From: Paralichthys olivaceus
Lineage: Eukaryota; Chordata; Actinopteri; Pleuronectiformes; Paralichthyidae
Assembly (NCBI RefSeq): GCF_024713975.1
Contig: NC_091108.1
Span: forward strand, 9,407,001 to 9,471,000
Reading direction: 5' to 3'
Length of the DNA: 64,000 nt
A model generated the notes under the pieces. The model did no database searches. It was not told where the DNA came from and saw nothing but the letters and a program-made list of their open reading frames with translations. Every line of letters begins with the position of its first letter. The stretch's first letter is position 1. This document shows, one piece after another, positions 17,007 to 29,998 of the stretch. The translations under genes were made by a program, and so were the position numbers.

Positions 17007-18384
17007 ATGAATGGCACTGGCATGGAGGAAATACCGTTTCAGAAAGTCAAAACCAGGCGGAAGAGAGGTCACTGCCCACCGAGTGTCCCCCTGACCACCA
17101 TCGCCTGCGAGGACGAGTTCGACTGCAAGGAGCTGGAGTCCCTCTTCCAGAACTACAACCTGAAGCTGGAGCAGACGTCCACCCTCAAAGCGCTGGCCGT
17201 GCTCATCTTCCTGTCCTCCGCACTAGCCGTGGTGGAGTTGCTGTCCGGCCCCAGCCTCACCATCTCCAAGGGGTCCCATCCGGTGCACTGTGTCATCTTC
17301 GTCTCCTTGTTCATCGTAACCAACGTCAAGTACCTGCAGGTGACTCAGCTGCAGCAGATCGTCAACCTGACGCTGCTCTTCGGCTTCACCTTCTCCTTCC
17401 TCTGCTGCCCCTTCTCCCTGGGGGCGATGGGGATGGAGCCGCCGACGTCCCCGGAGCAGGGCATGTGGCAGCTCATCCTGGTCACCTTCGTCGCCTACGC
17501 GCTGCTACCTGTGCGCACGCTCCTGGCCGTGGTGTTTGGAATAATGGTCTCCATCTCGCACTTGATTGTGACGGCCACTTCTGTCACCGTGAAGACGCAG
17601 AGGCTCTGGAGAACGGTACGTGCACGTTGCCTTCACACTCTTCCCCACAACCAGCATCCTGGTTCCAGATGCAAACACTGAATAATGTGATGATAATGAT
17701 ACAACACAAGCCCGGGCAGGCCAAACTCACACAGTTCAGCACCAAGGACAGCTCCCTGTGGTTTCACTTGATGGGATTGAATCACATTTGACAAAAGTGC
17801 GATTCTGCCACTACCTGTCTCAGTTACAAGAAAGTATATGATAACAAACTTTATTTACATAGCACCTTTCCAATCACTGCTACAAGGTACTTCACAAGTT
17901 AAAGATACATATTTGAAGGGAAACAAATAGGAAACAGTTGCAAATAACAGGAAACATGAAAAATTACAACTAGTTCATCTCAGCTCACTGGATCATGTTA
18001 AACTACGCAAAGGAGGATTTTTATATTTCAGCAACTTGGTTTCATCTTGTGGTAAACAAAAATGAGACTGTATATTTCTGCTTGAAGACTTTTTCCTCAA
18101 ATTAAAAACATTCCACCTGTAGGTGATTTAACGAAGCTGCGTTTGGTGATAGTTGATTTCTCTCTAGGTCATAGCTGTGATGGTGCATGCAAACCATAGC
18201 ACAAATAGCCTAGGCCCAGACAGGAAAACAAACACGAGAGAAAAGATGAATGCACAGAGTGTTCTCTATGCCCACGACTATTTCCCCGGGGATATGATTC
18301 AGCCCTAAAGGAACAGCCCAGGAATAAAAAACCGGAGTGACATCTCACAAGCACCATGCGGAAGTAGGGCAAATCCAAGGGGTG

Positions 18385-18435
<51 letters not shown>

Positions 18436-21400
18436 ACACACCACAATATGTACTTCAGTCATGAAAAAGAGGGCAAAGTCATGCATGTCATTCGAGAGCC
18501 AAATTGGAAACTGGTGCATCACACTCTGTACATTTATATCTTCTTCTGTCACAGAGAAACACACACACACACACACACACACGTGTACACACTCACATTT
18601 CCGACTGTCATCAGGTGTGAGGGAGGACAATATGTCACATCAGTCAAACCCTCCAGAGGTAATGGAACATATCAGCCTGTGTGCACCATATGACGGGAAG
18701 ATGTGTGCATTTCTTGGAAGCGAAATTGAGATTTGATCAGCTCATCACTCCCTAGCACGATGACAGCGTACATACGCAGAGGAGATTGTTTTGCTGTACA
18801 CGGGCTATGAGATACCTGCATAGCCATGTGAAGGACAGTGTTAGCTGTACTACCAGAGATAGCTAATCCATTAAGCTTAGAGATGAGCCGTACGGCATGA
18901 CCCCACACAACCCGGTCTGGCAGCAGCCACCCACCAAGGTCCCAGGCACTCATCCTTGCAGTACTGTCTGCTCTCAATGCTCAATCTCTCTGAAATGTCT
19001 TATCACTGACGCAAGTGTGGAATACAACTTGGGAAAATAGGTTTTTGCAAGTTACTCACACAGGTGGTGGGCATGTTCTGTAACAGCTATACATGTTTTC
19101 AAAGAGCAAGTGTTTTGCTTTTCAGTGGCCACATTTCACTGATACACCAAAGAGCTTGAAGTTGTAAAATTAAATTTAGTTCACAAGATAGAGTTTGGCT
19201 TTTATAGTGTATCAACTGCAACAGTGATAACAGGCACATTCAGTTAAATCCCTGTAATATCAAGCATGCCACCTTAACACAACTTGAGAAGTACTTATTT
19301 TGCTTGATAAAAGTTAATGGAAATGTTGTAATTCCTTCACTGTGTCAAGCCATCGAGATCTATCTTACCTAAAGTGAGAGAGCTGTGAGAGGAAATCCAG
19401 TGCAATGAGGTCAATGATTGCCATCTGACAGCAAATTGGGTTATGGCTGCAGATAAGCAGAGGAGTGAGTGCTTCACACCACTTAACTCAGACGTCTACA
19501 TTTACTTACTGGAGGCTACAGGGTAAGTTGAGCGTCATTTCAACATGTTGACGCATGCCAGCACTTCTGCCAAGTGCGGCGTCTAAATGCTGCCAAAAAA
19601 ACCCCGTCTTTCCAAGGCATTCTATTATTCATTGCCCTGGAGAACACGTCTGTCTGTGGCATGAGATGTTAAATGTGGGAGATCGTATGTGTATCACACG
19701 GCGGTGTGTTTATGATGCTCACCGAAACAGAAATGCCACAAAACCAAGCCACGCTCTCCAGAAGTAAAGCACAATGTATTTTGTTAAAGCCTGATGTCCA
19801 ATTCACTGAAGAAAACACAAATGATTAATGGCCAAAGATATGAAGAGAATGAATTCCTTTATTTTTTATGAATGGACAATTATTGCCCAGGGTGCTTGTG
19901 TGCATGTTCGAGGTGAACATAGAGGACCTAGTTTGCTTTGTGCACAAAGTCACAGCCAGTCAACCTCGGCCAAGTGGGGGGGGGAGCTATTTTTTTCTCT
20001 TTGTGTCCTGCGCAAGTTTGAGGCAGTCATGCTGCTGTGCATCCGATGTGATGGATGAACCAGAGCACGGCTTCTCAAAAGTTTTAATGTCACAGACGCC
20101 GAAAAGAGAGAAATATTACGGCCAACCGCCCTCTGACCCATCTCGTCTGTGTGAGGAAGTTTGTTGTAGTTGTTACATGAAGGAATCAAAGTGGGAAAGT
20201 TGCAATCCGTCATTAGAATGGCTTTATTTAGCTCATACATGTTAAATAGATAGGAAAAGAAAGAACTTAACATTGAATTTAGTTGAGATCTAGTTTAGTT
20301 TGTTCCCTTTTACACATTCCATGAATGAACAAGCGGGAGGAAGAAAAACTTAGATCACTTGCCACTCATAATAATAACACAACTCACAGACAGACGACTG
20401 TCCATTTATTTTATCTTTTTACCGATCACATGACAATTCAATAACAAATTAATCAATAGCTATAATCACACTATAAATTTAACAGTAACTTCATAGTGAT
20501 TGATTCGTTTTTCTTTGTAGATTTTCATAGGTTGAATAAAAGCTGAGCAACAGTTTAAATCGTTTTCACTCCATCAACAGAAATACACGATCTGCTTTTA
20601 ATATAGCGTGTGCATATCATGTTTGAAATCCTGCTTCTTTCTATGATCCATGTCATTTGATATGAATGTAAACGGCTTCTGTAGGTTTTCAGGTCGCACT
20701 CCATTCCTGGCTTTACACATAACCAATAATATTATCAAGTCGCCTAAATCCTCATGTTTCAACACGTGACTTGAATTGGTAATAGATACATTAATAAGTG
20801 AATATAAATGGGAAAGAAAAAAATATTAAAAGGATATACAAGGAACTGAGGCTGTTTAAAAGGGCATGAATGAATTTAATGAATTTCTAAGACAGATATA
20901 ATTCAACTTATGCCTCTTTAGGGCTTCGCTCGGTGTTCCTAAATCCTAGGGAGACATTTTTAAATGCACTTACAAATGTGCAATAATAAACACAGATACA
21001 TGTTCAAATGTAGAATAACATTCAAATGACATAATCCTCATTTGAGTATTTTAAGGTAAACTTTCATGTATTTATTTCACTTAATATCTCCAGACACATG
21101 TATGCTGTATTCAAAGGGAGACATAAAAGTACAACAGTTAAATCAAACTACTAATAGAATATTCACTGCAACTCTTTTTGATTTCCTTATGTGTGTTTAA
21201 CAACTACACTGAAGAATTTAAACCATGCATCATGTTTTTTTTTTCCCTCTTTGCAGTTGGTTGCCAACACAGTCCTCTTCACCAGTGTCAACCTGTCAGG
21301 GCTGTTTGTGCGCATCCTGACAGAGCGAGCCCAGAGGAAGGCCTTCCTTCAGGCTCGCAACTGCATCGAGGAGAAGCTCCAAATGGAGGACGAGAACGAG

Positions 21401-24400
21401 AAGCAGGTACGGGACCCTGTGCACTGCTGAAAATGTGTGTGTGTGTGTGTGCAAGTCATTTCAACATATTATACATTTTCTGCTAGATTTCATACCTTTT
21501 TGTCTGGCACATTCCTTATCGCTACTAACACTTAGTCCTCTGCTGTGTTTGACAGTAAAAATATATATTTAAACTTTATCTTTCCCTTTCTCGCTTTCTC
21601 CCTCTCTCTACCACACACACACACACACTCAGGAGCGCTTGCTAATGAGTCTGTTGCCCAGGAACGTAGCTATGGAGATGAAAGAGGATTTCCTGAAGCC
21701 CCCAGAAAGGATCTTTCACAAAATCTACATCCAGCGCCACGACAACGTCAGGTAGGCCTCTCTCATCAACCCAACACAGCTATGGGCCAGTCACAGCAAT
21801 ATAGTGACTTAACTGATGGTGCTTTTAATTAGTGGCTTTTGGAGATACTCTCCTCATGGGATGAGTTCCATCTGAACTAGTGGAATAAATGCTGTCTGAG
21901 TGCATTACAGTGCATGTTAAAAAGGAGCTGTATAACTTGAGCTAACATGTCCTTGGGTAAAAACACTGAAGGCCACACAATATAGTGTGATCCGATCCAA
22001 CAGTAACCTAAAACACTAACATGGCCCCAGGCTGCAGAATCTGATATATTTAATTTTTCACACTGAACATCAAGGGCTAGTCCCTGACACACTTGTTTAT
22101 TATCAGTCCAGATAAAACGGAAATTATGGCAAAGAGGTTTGGTCGGTATGGGTGGAGCATTCTGGAGAAATAGAGTTACACTGTATGTGCTTCAAGGAAC
22201 TAATCCAACATCTACTGATGATGTCAAGGTCAAAATCAGCTCATAATTTTTGCTGTGCTACAGCTAATGTGCCAGTTGTGCACATGCCAACTTCTGGGCC
22301 ATCATCTCCCAGCAGCCCTCAGGTGCTACGAGGTTTATACCCGACTGTCTCCCTCTGAGACATTACAGGATCTGCTTTCTTCAGACCGTAGCTGTAAACA
22401 GCTAAATGTAAACTTTAGAAGATGTAACTGGTAAATCATCGCTGGGTTCAGTATATCCCCACCCTCACAGAATAATGTGATTAGATAATGGATGGACGGG
22501 CAGATGTACAGACAAATGATGGTATTGCTGTAACTATTCCAGGTGAAAGTCCAGCATTCAAAATATGATGCAGAATAATATAATCAAGTAAATACATCAG
22601 ATGTAAAATTACTCATTATGTGTACTTTATTAAGAATCCACCTCTTACAATATACTTTACTATTCTGTACTATATTATTTTATACTATACTGTAATGTAC
22701 TACTATACAAGTCTACTATACCCTACTCTACTCTACTCTACTAGACTCTACTCTATTCTACTAGATGAGACTAATTTTTGCTCGAGTGCAGTGCTTGTTT
22801 ATGGTCCACCTGTGCACATCTGCACTTTCGCTCCTGGTTTTTTTCCTTCTGCAGCTGTAAATTAGCTGTGATTGACCTTTAAACCCTTTGTCAGAAAGCT
22901 GTTAACAGTACGCTTGAAAACATGGAGTAACTCTGCTTCTCAATCTCTAAATCTCAAAAATGTTCTTTACGTTTTTCTTCTTCCTCGTCTCCCCTTTTCG
23001 CCCGTCTCCTACTGTATTGCTAAATCTCCCTTATCACCCTCCAACATTCCCTTGTTTCCTTCTCTTATCTTCTCCTCTCCCTCCTCTCCTCTGTGTTCTC
23101 GGAGCAGCAGGGAGGCTTGAGCAGGAGAGTTTGCTTAGCCTCAGGATTAAATTGCTACAGGAGATTAAATGCAATGGAGACTAAATTCTGGTTGCATAAC
23201 GCTCTGAATATGTGTGTGTGTGTGTGTCTGTTTGTGCATGTTCTGTGGTTAAATATGGACACATCTCGGCGGAGCACCGCTGATTGCTTTTGTGCCTTGA
23301 ACTCCTTTAGATAGCGCCACCCTTTGAGTGTGATCTAGACGGGATGCAGACGTGATTTATGTGATTTGGGTGGACTGTAATTAGAAAGTAAACAGTGTGC
23401 AGCACAGTTTTCTTCATTATGTTCTGAGGCCGTGGGCAGCGTTTGATCAGATTATAGACACCAGCCCGGGGAATATTGTAGTAATCAGTCACCAAAAAAA
23501 GGAATATGACTCCAAAGTAATAATCAAGTTTAATAAGACAAATGTAATATATTAGAACCCCATACTGACATAATCTTTCATTATTTTACATTTTCAAACC
23601 TACACGTATTAATTTTCTTTCTAAATGTATCAAATAAATAGCAATTCCATTATTTATATGATTAATAAGGTGAACACAGGGATGAGTTATGGCCCTCCAC
23701 TGTTAAACATCCATAATTATACATAATTTAAAGGCTTTTAGATGCATAATCATTTCATATTCTTAGATTATATTATTGTCTTGAATAAAAGACGCATTTT
23801 CAGCACTTTAACTTTGTTTTTTAATTAATTTCCATCACGTCTGTGTTGTATGTTATTTCATTCCACCATTTAAGATAGATAAGTATAATATTGCCCAGTT
23901 GACATTTGATGTAGGAAGCTTTTAAAGACTTTTATTGCATCAGTAAAATAATTATGATGCAGACAATGTGAGGAGTGATGTCCGGGAAGAACAGAAATGC
24001 CGAAATAAAAGAGAAAATCATAAATAGGAGGTTTCATGATGTTCATTCACTCCAAAGAAACAACAGTTTATCCTTCAACAAAATGTTGCGAGCATCTCTT
24101 CTGCATGACCCCCTTTTTTGGCCGGACGTCAGCACATCCCCTGCCCACGTCCTGCAGCTCCATAGGGGCCCATCTAAACTTAACCTTTGAGTTGCCGTGC
24201 GGCCTGTAGTCCTCCTCTATGTGATTAAATTCAAATCAAACTCACTAAAATAGCTACAGTAATGCCCCCCACTGAGGGAAACGGGAGATTATCATAATTG
24301 GGGGAATAACTTTCCTAAAATATGTGCCAGTGGAGAGGAAATTATGTACGAGGGTGTGAGGGAGTTTGAATTAGACGATATTAGATGCTAGACAAGTTCT

Positions 24401-27400
24401 AGTTACCACAGGAATAATCATGTTTGTGTTGCGTGGCTCGTTTTTATGAGCTGCAGCGCTTTGTCTGCCGGAGATGATGTGTTTAATGAGTTGAGGGAGG
24501 AGGTTTTGACCTCGAGCAGCGAGTGTGTGACGGTGCAGCAGGTCTGGTCGGAGGCTGGAGAAACTTATAGCTGTTGCCAAGAATGCTGCATTGATTGTTT
24601 TGAAGATTTTGCCAGAGGGCGTTCAAAATCAGAAACTGCAACCTGTGAAAACACAAGCATTTGAGGTGTAAGTTCCATGAACGGGAATCTAACACAAAGT
24701 CAAATATCTACATAAGCCTACTAGTCTGCGGAGGTTTTCATCTGTGTTTGTTAGTTTTTTGGTTGTTAGTTTGTTTGCTATTAGGATTAAACAAAAACTA
24801 CTCAATCGGTTACTATTACCTTGTGGAGGGGTGGGGCATGACCTGAGGAAGAACCCACGAAATTGGAGCAGATCCAGTACATTTTTTTCCCCTTTCTTTA
24901 ACATTGCAAAATATATATAATCATTGATTTCATGCATCTTGATGAAAAAAATCTGGCATATTTAGGGGACTGATATCTACGACTATGTGAGTTTGGTGCA
25001 GATCCAAATAAAAAAACGGATCTAGAAAGTTTAAATGTGTTAATTAGAGGACTGCTGGGCCTTGAGGGAGGTATGTGCTCTACTGTGTGACATTCCAGTT
25101 TATATTTGTTTATACACATGGATATGATTATAAATTACCAAAAAAGCTTATGTCTGGATTTATGAACTTTAATGATGTGCTAAGTGGAACAAGTTCCTCA
25201 TACTGTACTTTATCATGAACACTTTTATGAGCTGAATTTGCAGTTCCCAGCATCTTTCAACCCACATCACATGCCGATCGCTAGACCTTTCACTAACGCT
25301 ATGCTGTGCTCGCCACCATAACAACATATTTCTGTATCTTTGTGAAAAGCTAGAGCTGAGGAATGTGATCAAGTCTTTCAATAAGTCCTCATGCTTCTTC
25401 AAGGCTACATCAGAAAGCCTGGGCTTTGAATCGAGCAGCGCTGTGGTGTGCTAGCGGTTGAAAGGAGGTAAACACGGACAAAAATAAACGGACTGTGGTA
25501 AAGTTTTCATGGGGTCACGAGACACTGGCATCGTGCACTCAATGGGAAGCTCCGCTGCAGCGAGTCACGGCTGGTTTGTGTTTCCTGCGCGAGTAGCAGG
25601 AGTCAGGTTTTTTTTTCAAGTAAGAAAAATCCAAACCCTAACCCCCTAACCCTTTTTTTTCTTATCGAATCTTATGAAAATTTCTGCCTAAACGCTCTGA
25701 CAAAAACCAGCGTCCCTCAGTCCTTTCTGTGCCACATTGCTGCGATCTGTTAGAAGCCATTATTGGAACACATCAAGTCAGAGATGCAATAAACTGTAGC
25801 TGCACTACTCCAGGCAGATGTTGTAAAGCTACTGAGTGTAAGTCTGACACAATTAACATTGTTTTCAATAAGCAGAAGTACAGTCCTCTCATTTTAATTG
25901 CTACCAGTTTAAGTAAAGATACATCAAATGCAGTGGTTGGCTCTGTCACTTCACAGAAATAAGGTTTGAATCCCGGTATGATCTATGTGGCGCATGCATG
26001 TTCTCCCAGAGTTTGTGTGGGTTTCCTCTAGGTACACAGGCTTCCCCCCACAGTTCTAAAACTTGCAGTTCAGGGTTAGGTTGATGAGAGACTCTGCATT
26101 GACCATAGGTGAGAATGTGAATGGTTGCTTGTCTCCAGACCTGTGAACCTCAAAAGATATTGGTATAGATGAAGGACGAATGGAATTTACTGCCTGTCTC
26201 TCTTCACCCAACAGCTCTGCAGATATGTTTGTATTAAATGCAATAAATTCAATTTTATGTTTCTTGTAATAAACTGATGAGAATAAAAAACGAAAAACAA
26301 CAAAATTACGTTTTTGTAATAAGAAGGTAAAGTAAAACAAAACTCATAATTCTACTCCTAAATAATTGTTACAAGTGGGAAAGCTTTTGTGATTTTACAT
26401 TTCAAACATACTAGAGATATGAGGGAGAATTTTCCAACCAGTTTCTTCAAGAAGAAGGTTTATGGCAAAAAACTGTAATTAAATCAGAGTCTGGTGCAGT
26501 CATGAAATGAAATTAGTCGTGTCACTTTAAGGGATTAAATAACTGGGCATGTGTTGTGTAGGTTGATCACAAAATTAATTTGTTGTTTATCCAGCTCTTT
26601 GGTCAGTTGTTGAGTAATTCACAACACAAAGTGAAGACGCTTCGGCTGTATCTATATTCTCCCATGAGGTGTTTTATTTTTGCCCACTGATCTTAAACAC
26701 ATTACATTGAGTATTTATCGTCCCAAATATTTGTCACCCACAGATGGTTCCAGGTTGAAACATTCGCACGAGTCGATTCCACTGCCCCTGATTACAGTGA
26801 CATCTGTGAGACAACAAAATGACATTTAGCAGCTCCCCCTTACAGATCCAGCACTATGTCACACTGTGAAAACTGCAGCCCACATGAAGACAGCAACCTG
26901 CCATCAGCGCCGCACAGAGCTGCAGACGCTTGAGTTGTGCTGGACAGTCAGAGTTTGATGACTAATCCCCTTCACACCCTCAGTTTCCATACAGGGGCGA
27001 ATCCTTCACAGGAAAAGTTACTGCTTGGAATCTTTTCCTGTGAAGGATTCGTTGAGCTATAATGAAACAAGGCAAATAAGATCATTGGTACAAATCACAT
27101 CTGGTTCAGAGGATAATCAGGTTGTATAAACAGGGGAAAATAAAAGTTGAGCTGAATTTTTTTTACGCTTTTTTTTAAGGAAGGAAATATTAGAATTTGA
27201 AAGCACAAAATGTTTTTGACATGTTTTTGGAAACAGCTTCTCGGATCCAGTCCTCTGGGGCGGCATTGAACTGACATCTGCGGGACCGCATTGCTCCTAG
27301 CAACTGGAGCATGCCACATCCCTGTAGTCTAGAAATGTTCATAACACGCATTTTTTCCATTAAACACATCTGATCCATTGTGCTTTACTCGCTAGTGTTA

Positions 27401-29958
27401 TCCGTCTCTTTTTCCTACTTTCATTTGGTTCTCTAGTTGTAGTGACGGCCAATAATCCCACTGTGGAAATCTACAGCAATGGGTAATGGGTCGTTGTGTA
27501 ACCTCAGTTCAATGTATGTTTCAATGTGATTCCATACAACGATTTAATTCATCAGGGTATCGTCAAAAATAACTCAATAACAGATTTTCACCGAACCTAG
27601 GATCTCCAGCTGATTAACTTTTGGGTCTGATAGATTAGGGGTGTGGGGTCAACTCCCCTACAGCAGAGAGCTGTGTACTTGTTGCATGAATGTACACAGC
27701 AAAACCATTATAGAAGGAGTTTATTCCGAATCCAAACCTGCCAAGTACCGTAAGATCTTTATGGATGTTTTAATACCCAGCGACATGGGTAGGATTCCTC
27801 TCTGTGCCTCTGATGGTCAGTGTGATCGTGTGGGAGCGAGGCAAAGATCACTCTCCTCTTGTTCATTTCCAAGCCAACAGCAGATCCTGTAATTTAGTTA
27901 GGAGAACTGACTATAGGAGGCTCACATGCACACAAACAACTTCTGGTCATCAAGAGGGTTGGATTTCTGGTCATTATAGTTTGAAGGGAGGGCATCCCCC
28001 CCTCTCCTACAAATCCCCTACACTGAGTAACTAATATGCAGAGTCCAGGCAGATGGAGCTCAAACCACATTTTAAAATTTGACCACACCATGATGTAAAC
28101 AATGGATTACTTCTTCACCAAGTTGAATTTTAAACCTCAAGCACTTTCAGTCCCAAATAAACCAGCCGTCTGAAGGGAGAAGGGGAAAGCACCTTGATTG
28201 CTGAATTATATCCTAGAATGGCTCCTCTCCAGCTCCTTACAGGACAAGTTCTCCACCTTGATCCCCGTGAGAATGCTCTTGCTTCTATTTTGAGTCGCTC
28301 TGCTTGACTGTGCTGCCTGTCAGCAAGAGTGGCACAATCTCTCTCTCCCTCTCGCTCCCTGTGTTTCCTTTTTTCTTTTCCCGCTACAGGTCATTAATTT
28401 GAATGTCTGATTAGTTTTCTGCAAACACATTATCCAAGGAGAATGTTCAAATTGACTTTGGCTCGGGATGCCTAAATATCATTTTAAACAAATTCCAGAG
28501 AGCTAATCTGATCGGGCACCCAGTAATCTTTCGATGATACAGTATAACACGCTGCTATAAATAACCCGCGTTGACTCATTCGCTTCTTTTCTTCTTCTGT
28601 TGCAGCATCCTGTTTGCAGATATAGTTGGTTTCACCAGCCTGGCCTCACAGTGCACAGCCCAGGAACTGGTGAAACTGCTAAATGAGCTGTTTGGAAAGT
28701 TTGATGAGCTTGCCACGGTGAGTGTGTTTCCCTTCTTGAACAAATATCCCTCATTACAGTCCCTGCACACAGAGCTGCTCTTTTTCTCCATGTGTCCACA
28801 CATTTTGACACAGGAAGGTTATGTGTGTGTGTTGGTCCTGCTTTGGCCACAGGCTGCTGGCACATGCCAATGTTGTACCAGCTTAGCATAATGTCACAGC
28901 GAATACTGGAGGTCCATATGATGCTTAATGTGATTATCCAGCGCTTCATTTGAGGAAGAGTTGACAGACCTTTTTAATCTAGGCCAGATTTAGCCAGGGT
29001 TAAACCTCGCCTCCACTCCGGTCATGAGAGCGAACTAAAAGAAGGGGCCGCTAAGTTGCACTAGTCCCAATCGTTCTTGGTTGGCATGTGGGAAAGATTT
29101 CAGCGTCCCCATCTGTCAATATCTCACTCGTTGTGATTTCAGTGCCGACAATCCGCTCAACCGCTGCTGCTGCGAGTTTTACCGCTTTACTCGACGCTCT
29201 AAAAACGTGACACTGTAAATGCTGCTATTATGAAATCTTCTTGGCGTAGTTTCACTTATAAGTCGTGCTAATTAGAATGAACAAAAATAGTATTGTTCTT
29301 TCTCAAGGGTTGTTGGTTAGGCGAGAAGGTTGAGCCCCTGCACAGCCTTATCTACATATAATCTGGCCTCCATTACTTACACTGGGCACATGCCCTTGTC
29401 AAATCCATTAATCCATAGGATTACAACTAACCCCTTTTTGCTTTCATAGAAGTTTTTTCTTGGCTGTTAAGAGCATCTATTTTTAGCTTGTTTGCTTACA
29501 CAGCGCAAAATTAGAACTGAAAGAAGACGTTGACTTGATATTGCCATCAATCATTTCTTCTGCCAAGGATGTTATGTTTTTTTGATTTGCATGATATTTT
29601 GTGAAGTGGGGATCCAGGAACTTTTGTTACTTTCTTCAGCATTGTGTTTGTTAGAATTTTAATTTAATTTCTGAGATGTATTCATTATGAATCTGGATTT
29701 TTTTTAAAGTCAGGCCATGTTTATGGGACTGTTTTTTATGAATGTGTGCAATTTGGTGCAAATCCAAATAAAAGTCCAGATCTAGTGAATTGAAATGTGG
29801 TTTCAGACTTTTGGGCCTTGGCGGCAGTATGCACTCATGGGAGTTATCATTGGCTGTCAAATTAATCTGTTGTATTTCAGCGGCAGTCTGCTTTTATCGG
29901 ACAGTTGCAATTTCCCCTGAGATCCATTAAGCAAAATCAAGATGATTCCATGCATAAC

Positions 29959-29998
<40 letters not shown>

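Larger units (their letters stand above)
17616..21256 (+). other. adcy1 intron 1
   Basis: A 3.6-kb intron with no gene inside. It holds CA tracts at 18388-18440 and 18559-18582 and a repeat-like piece at 17840-17940 (aactttatttacatagcacc), plus AT-rich sequence from 20260 on. Confidence 0.8.
21752..28605 (+). other. adcy1 intron 3
   Basis: A 6.9-kb intron with no gene supported. It holds a CTACT-type repeat (22650-22770), a pyrimidine-rich tract (22960-23100), an R1 copy (24728-25108), a retroposon fragment (25931-26150) and a perfect inverted repeat (26998-27051). Confidence 0.8.

Noticed and set aside
16844..17791. 315-codon plus-strand frame overlapping adcy1 exon 1
   Set aside because: It is a shifted frame of GC-rich exon 1 and begins with GTG. 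The true frame shows clear ADCY1 similarity.
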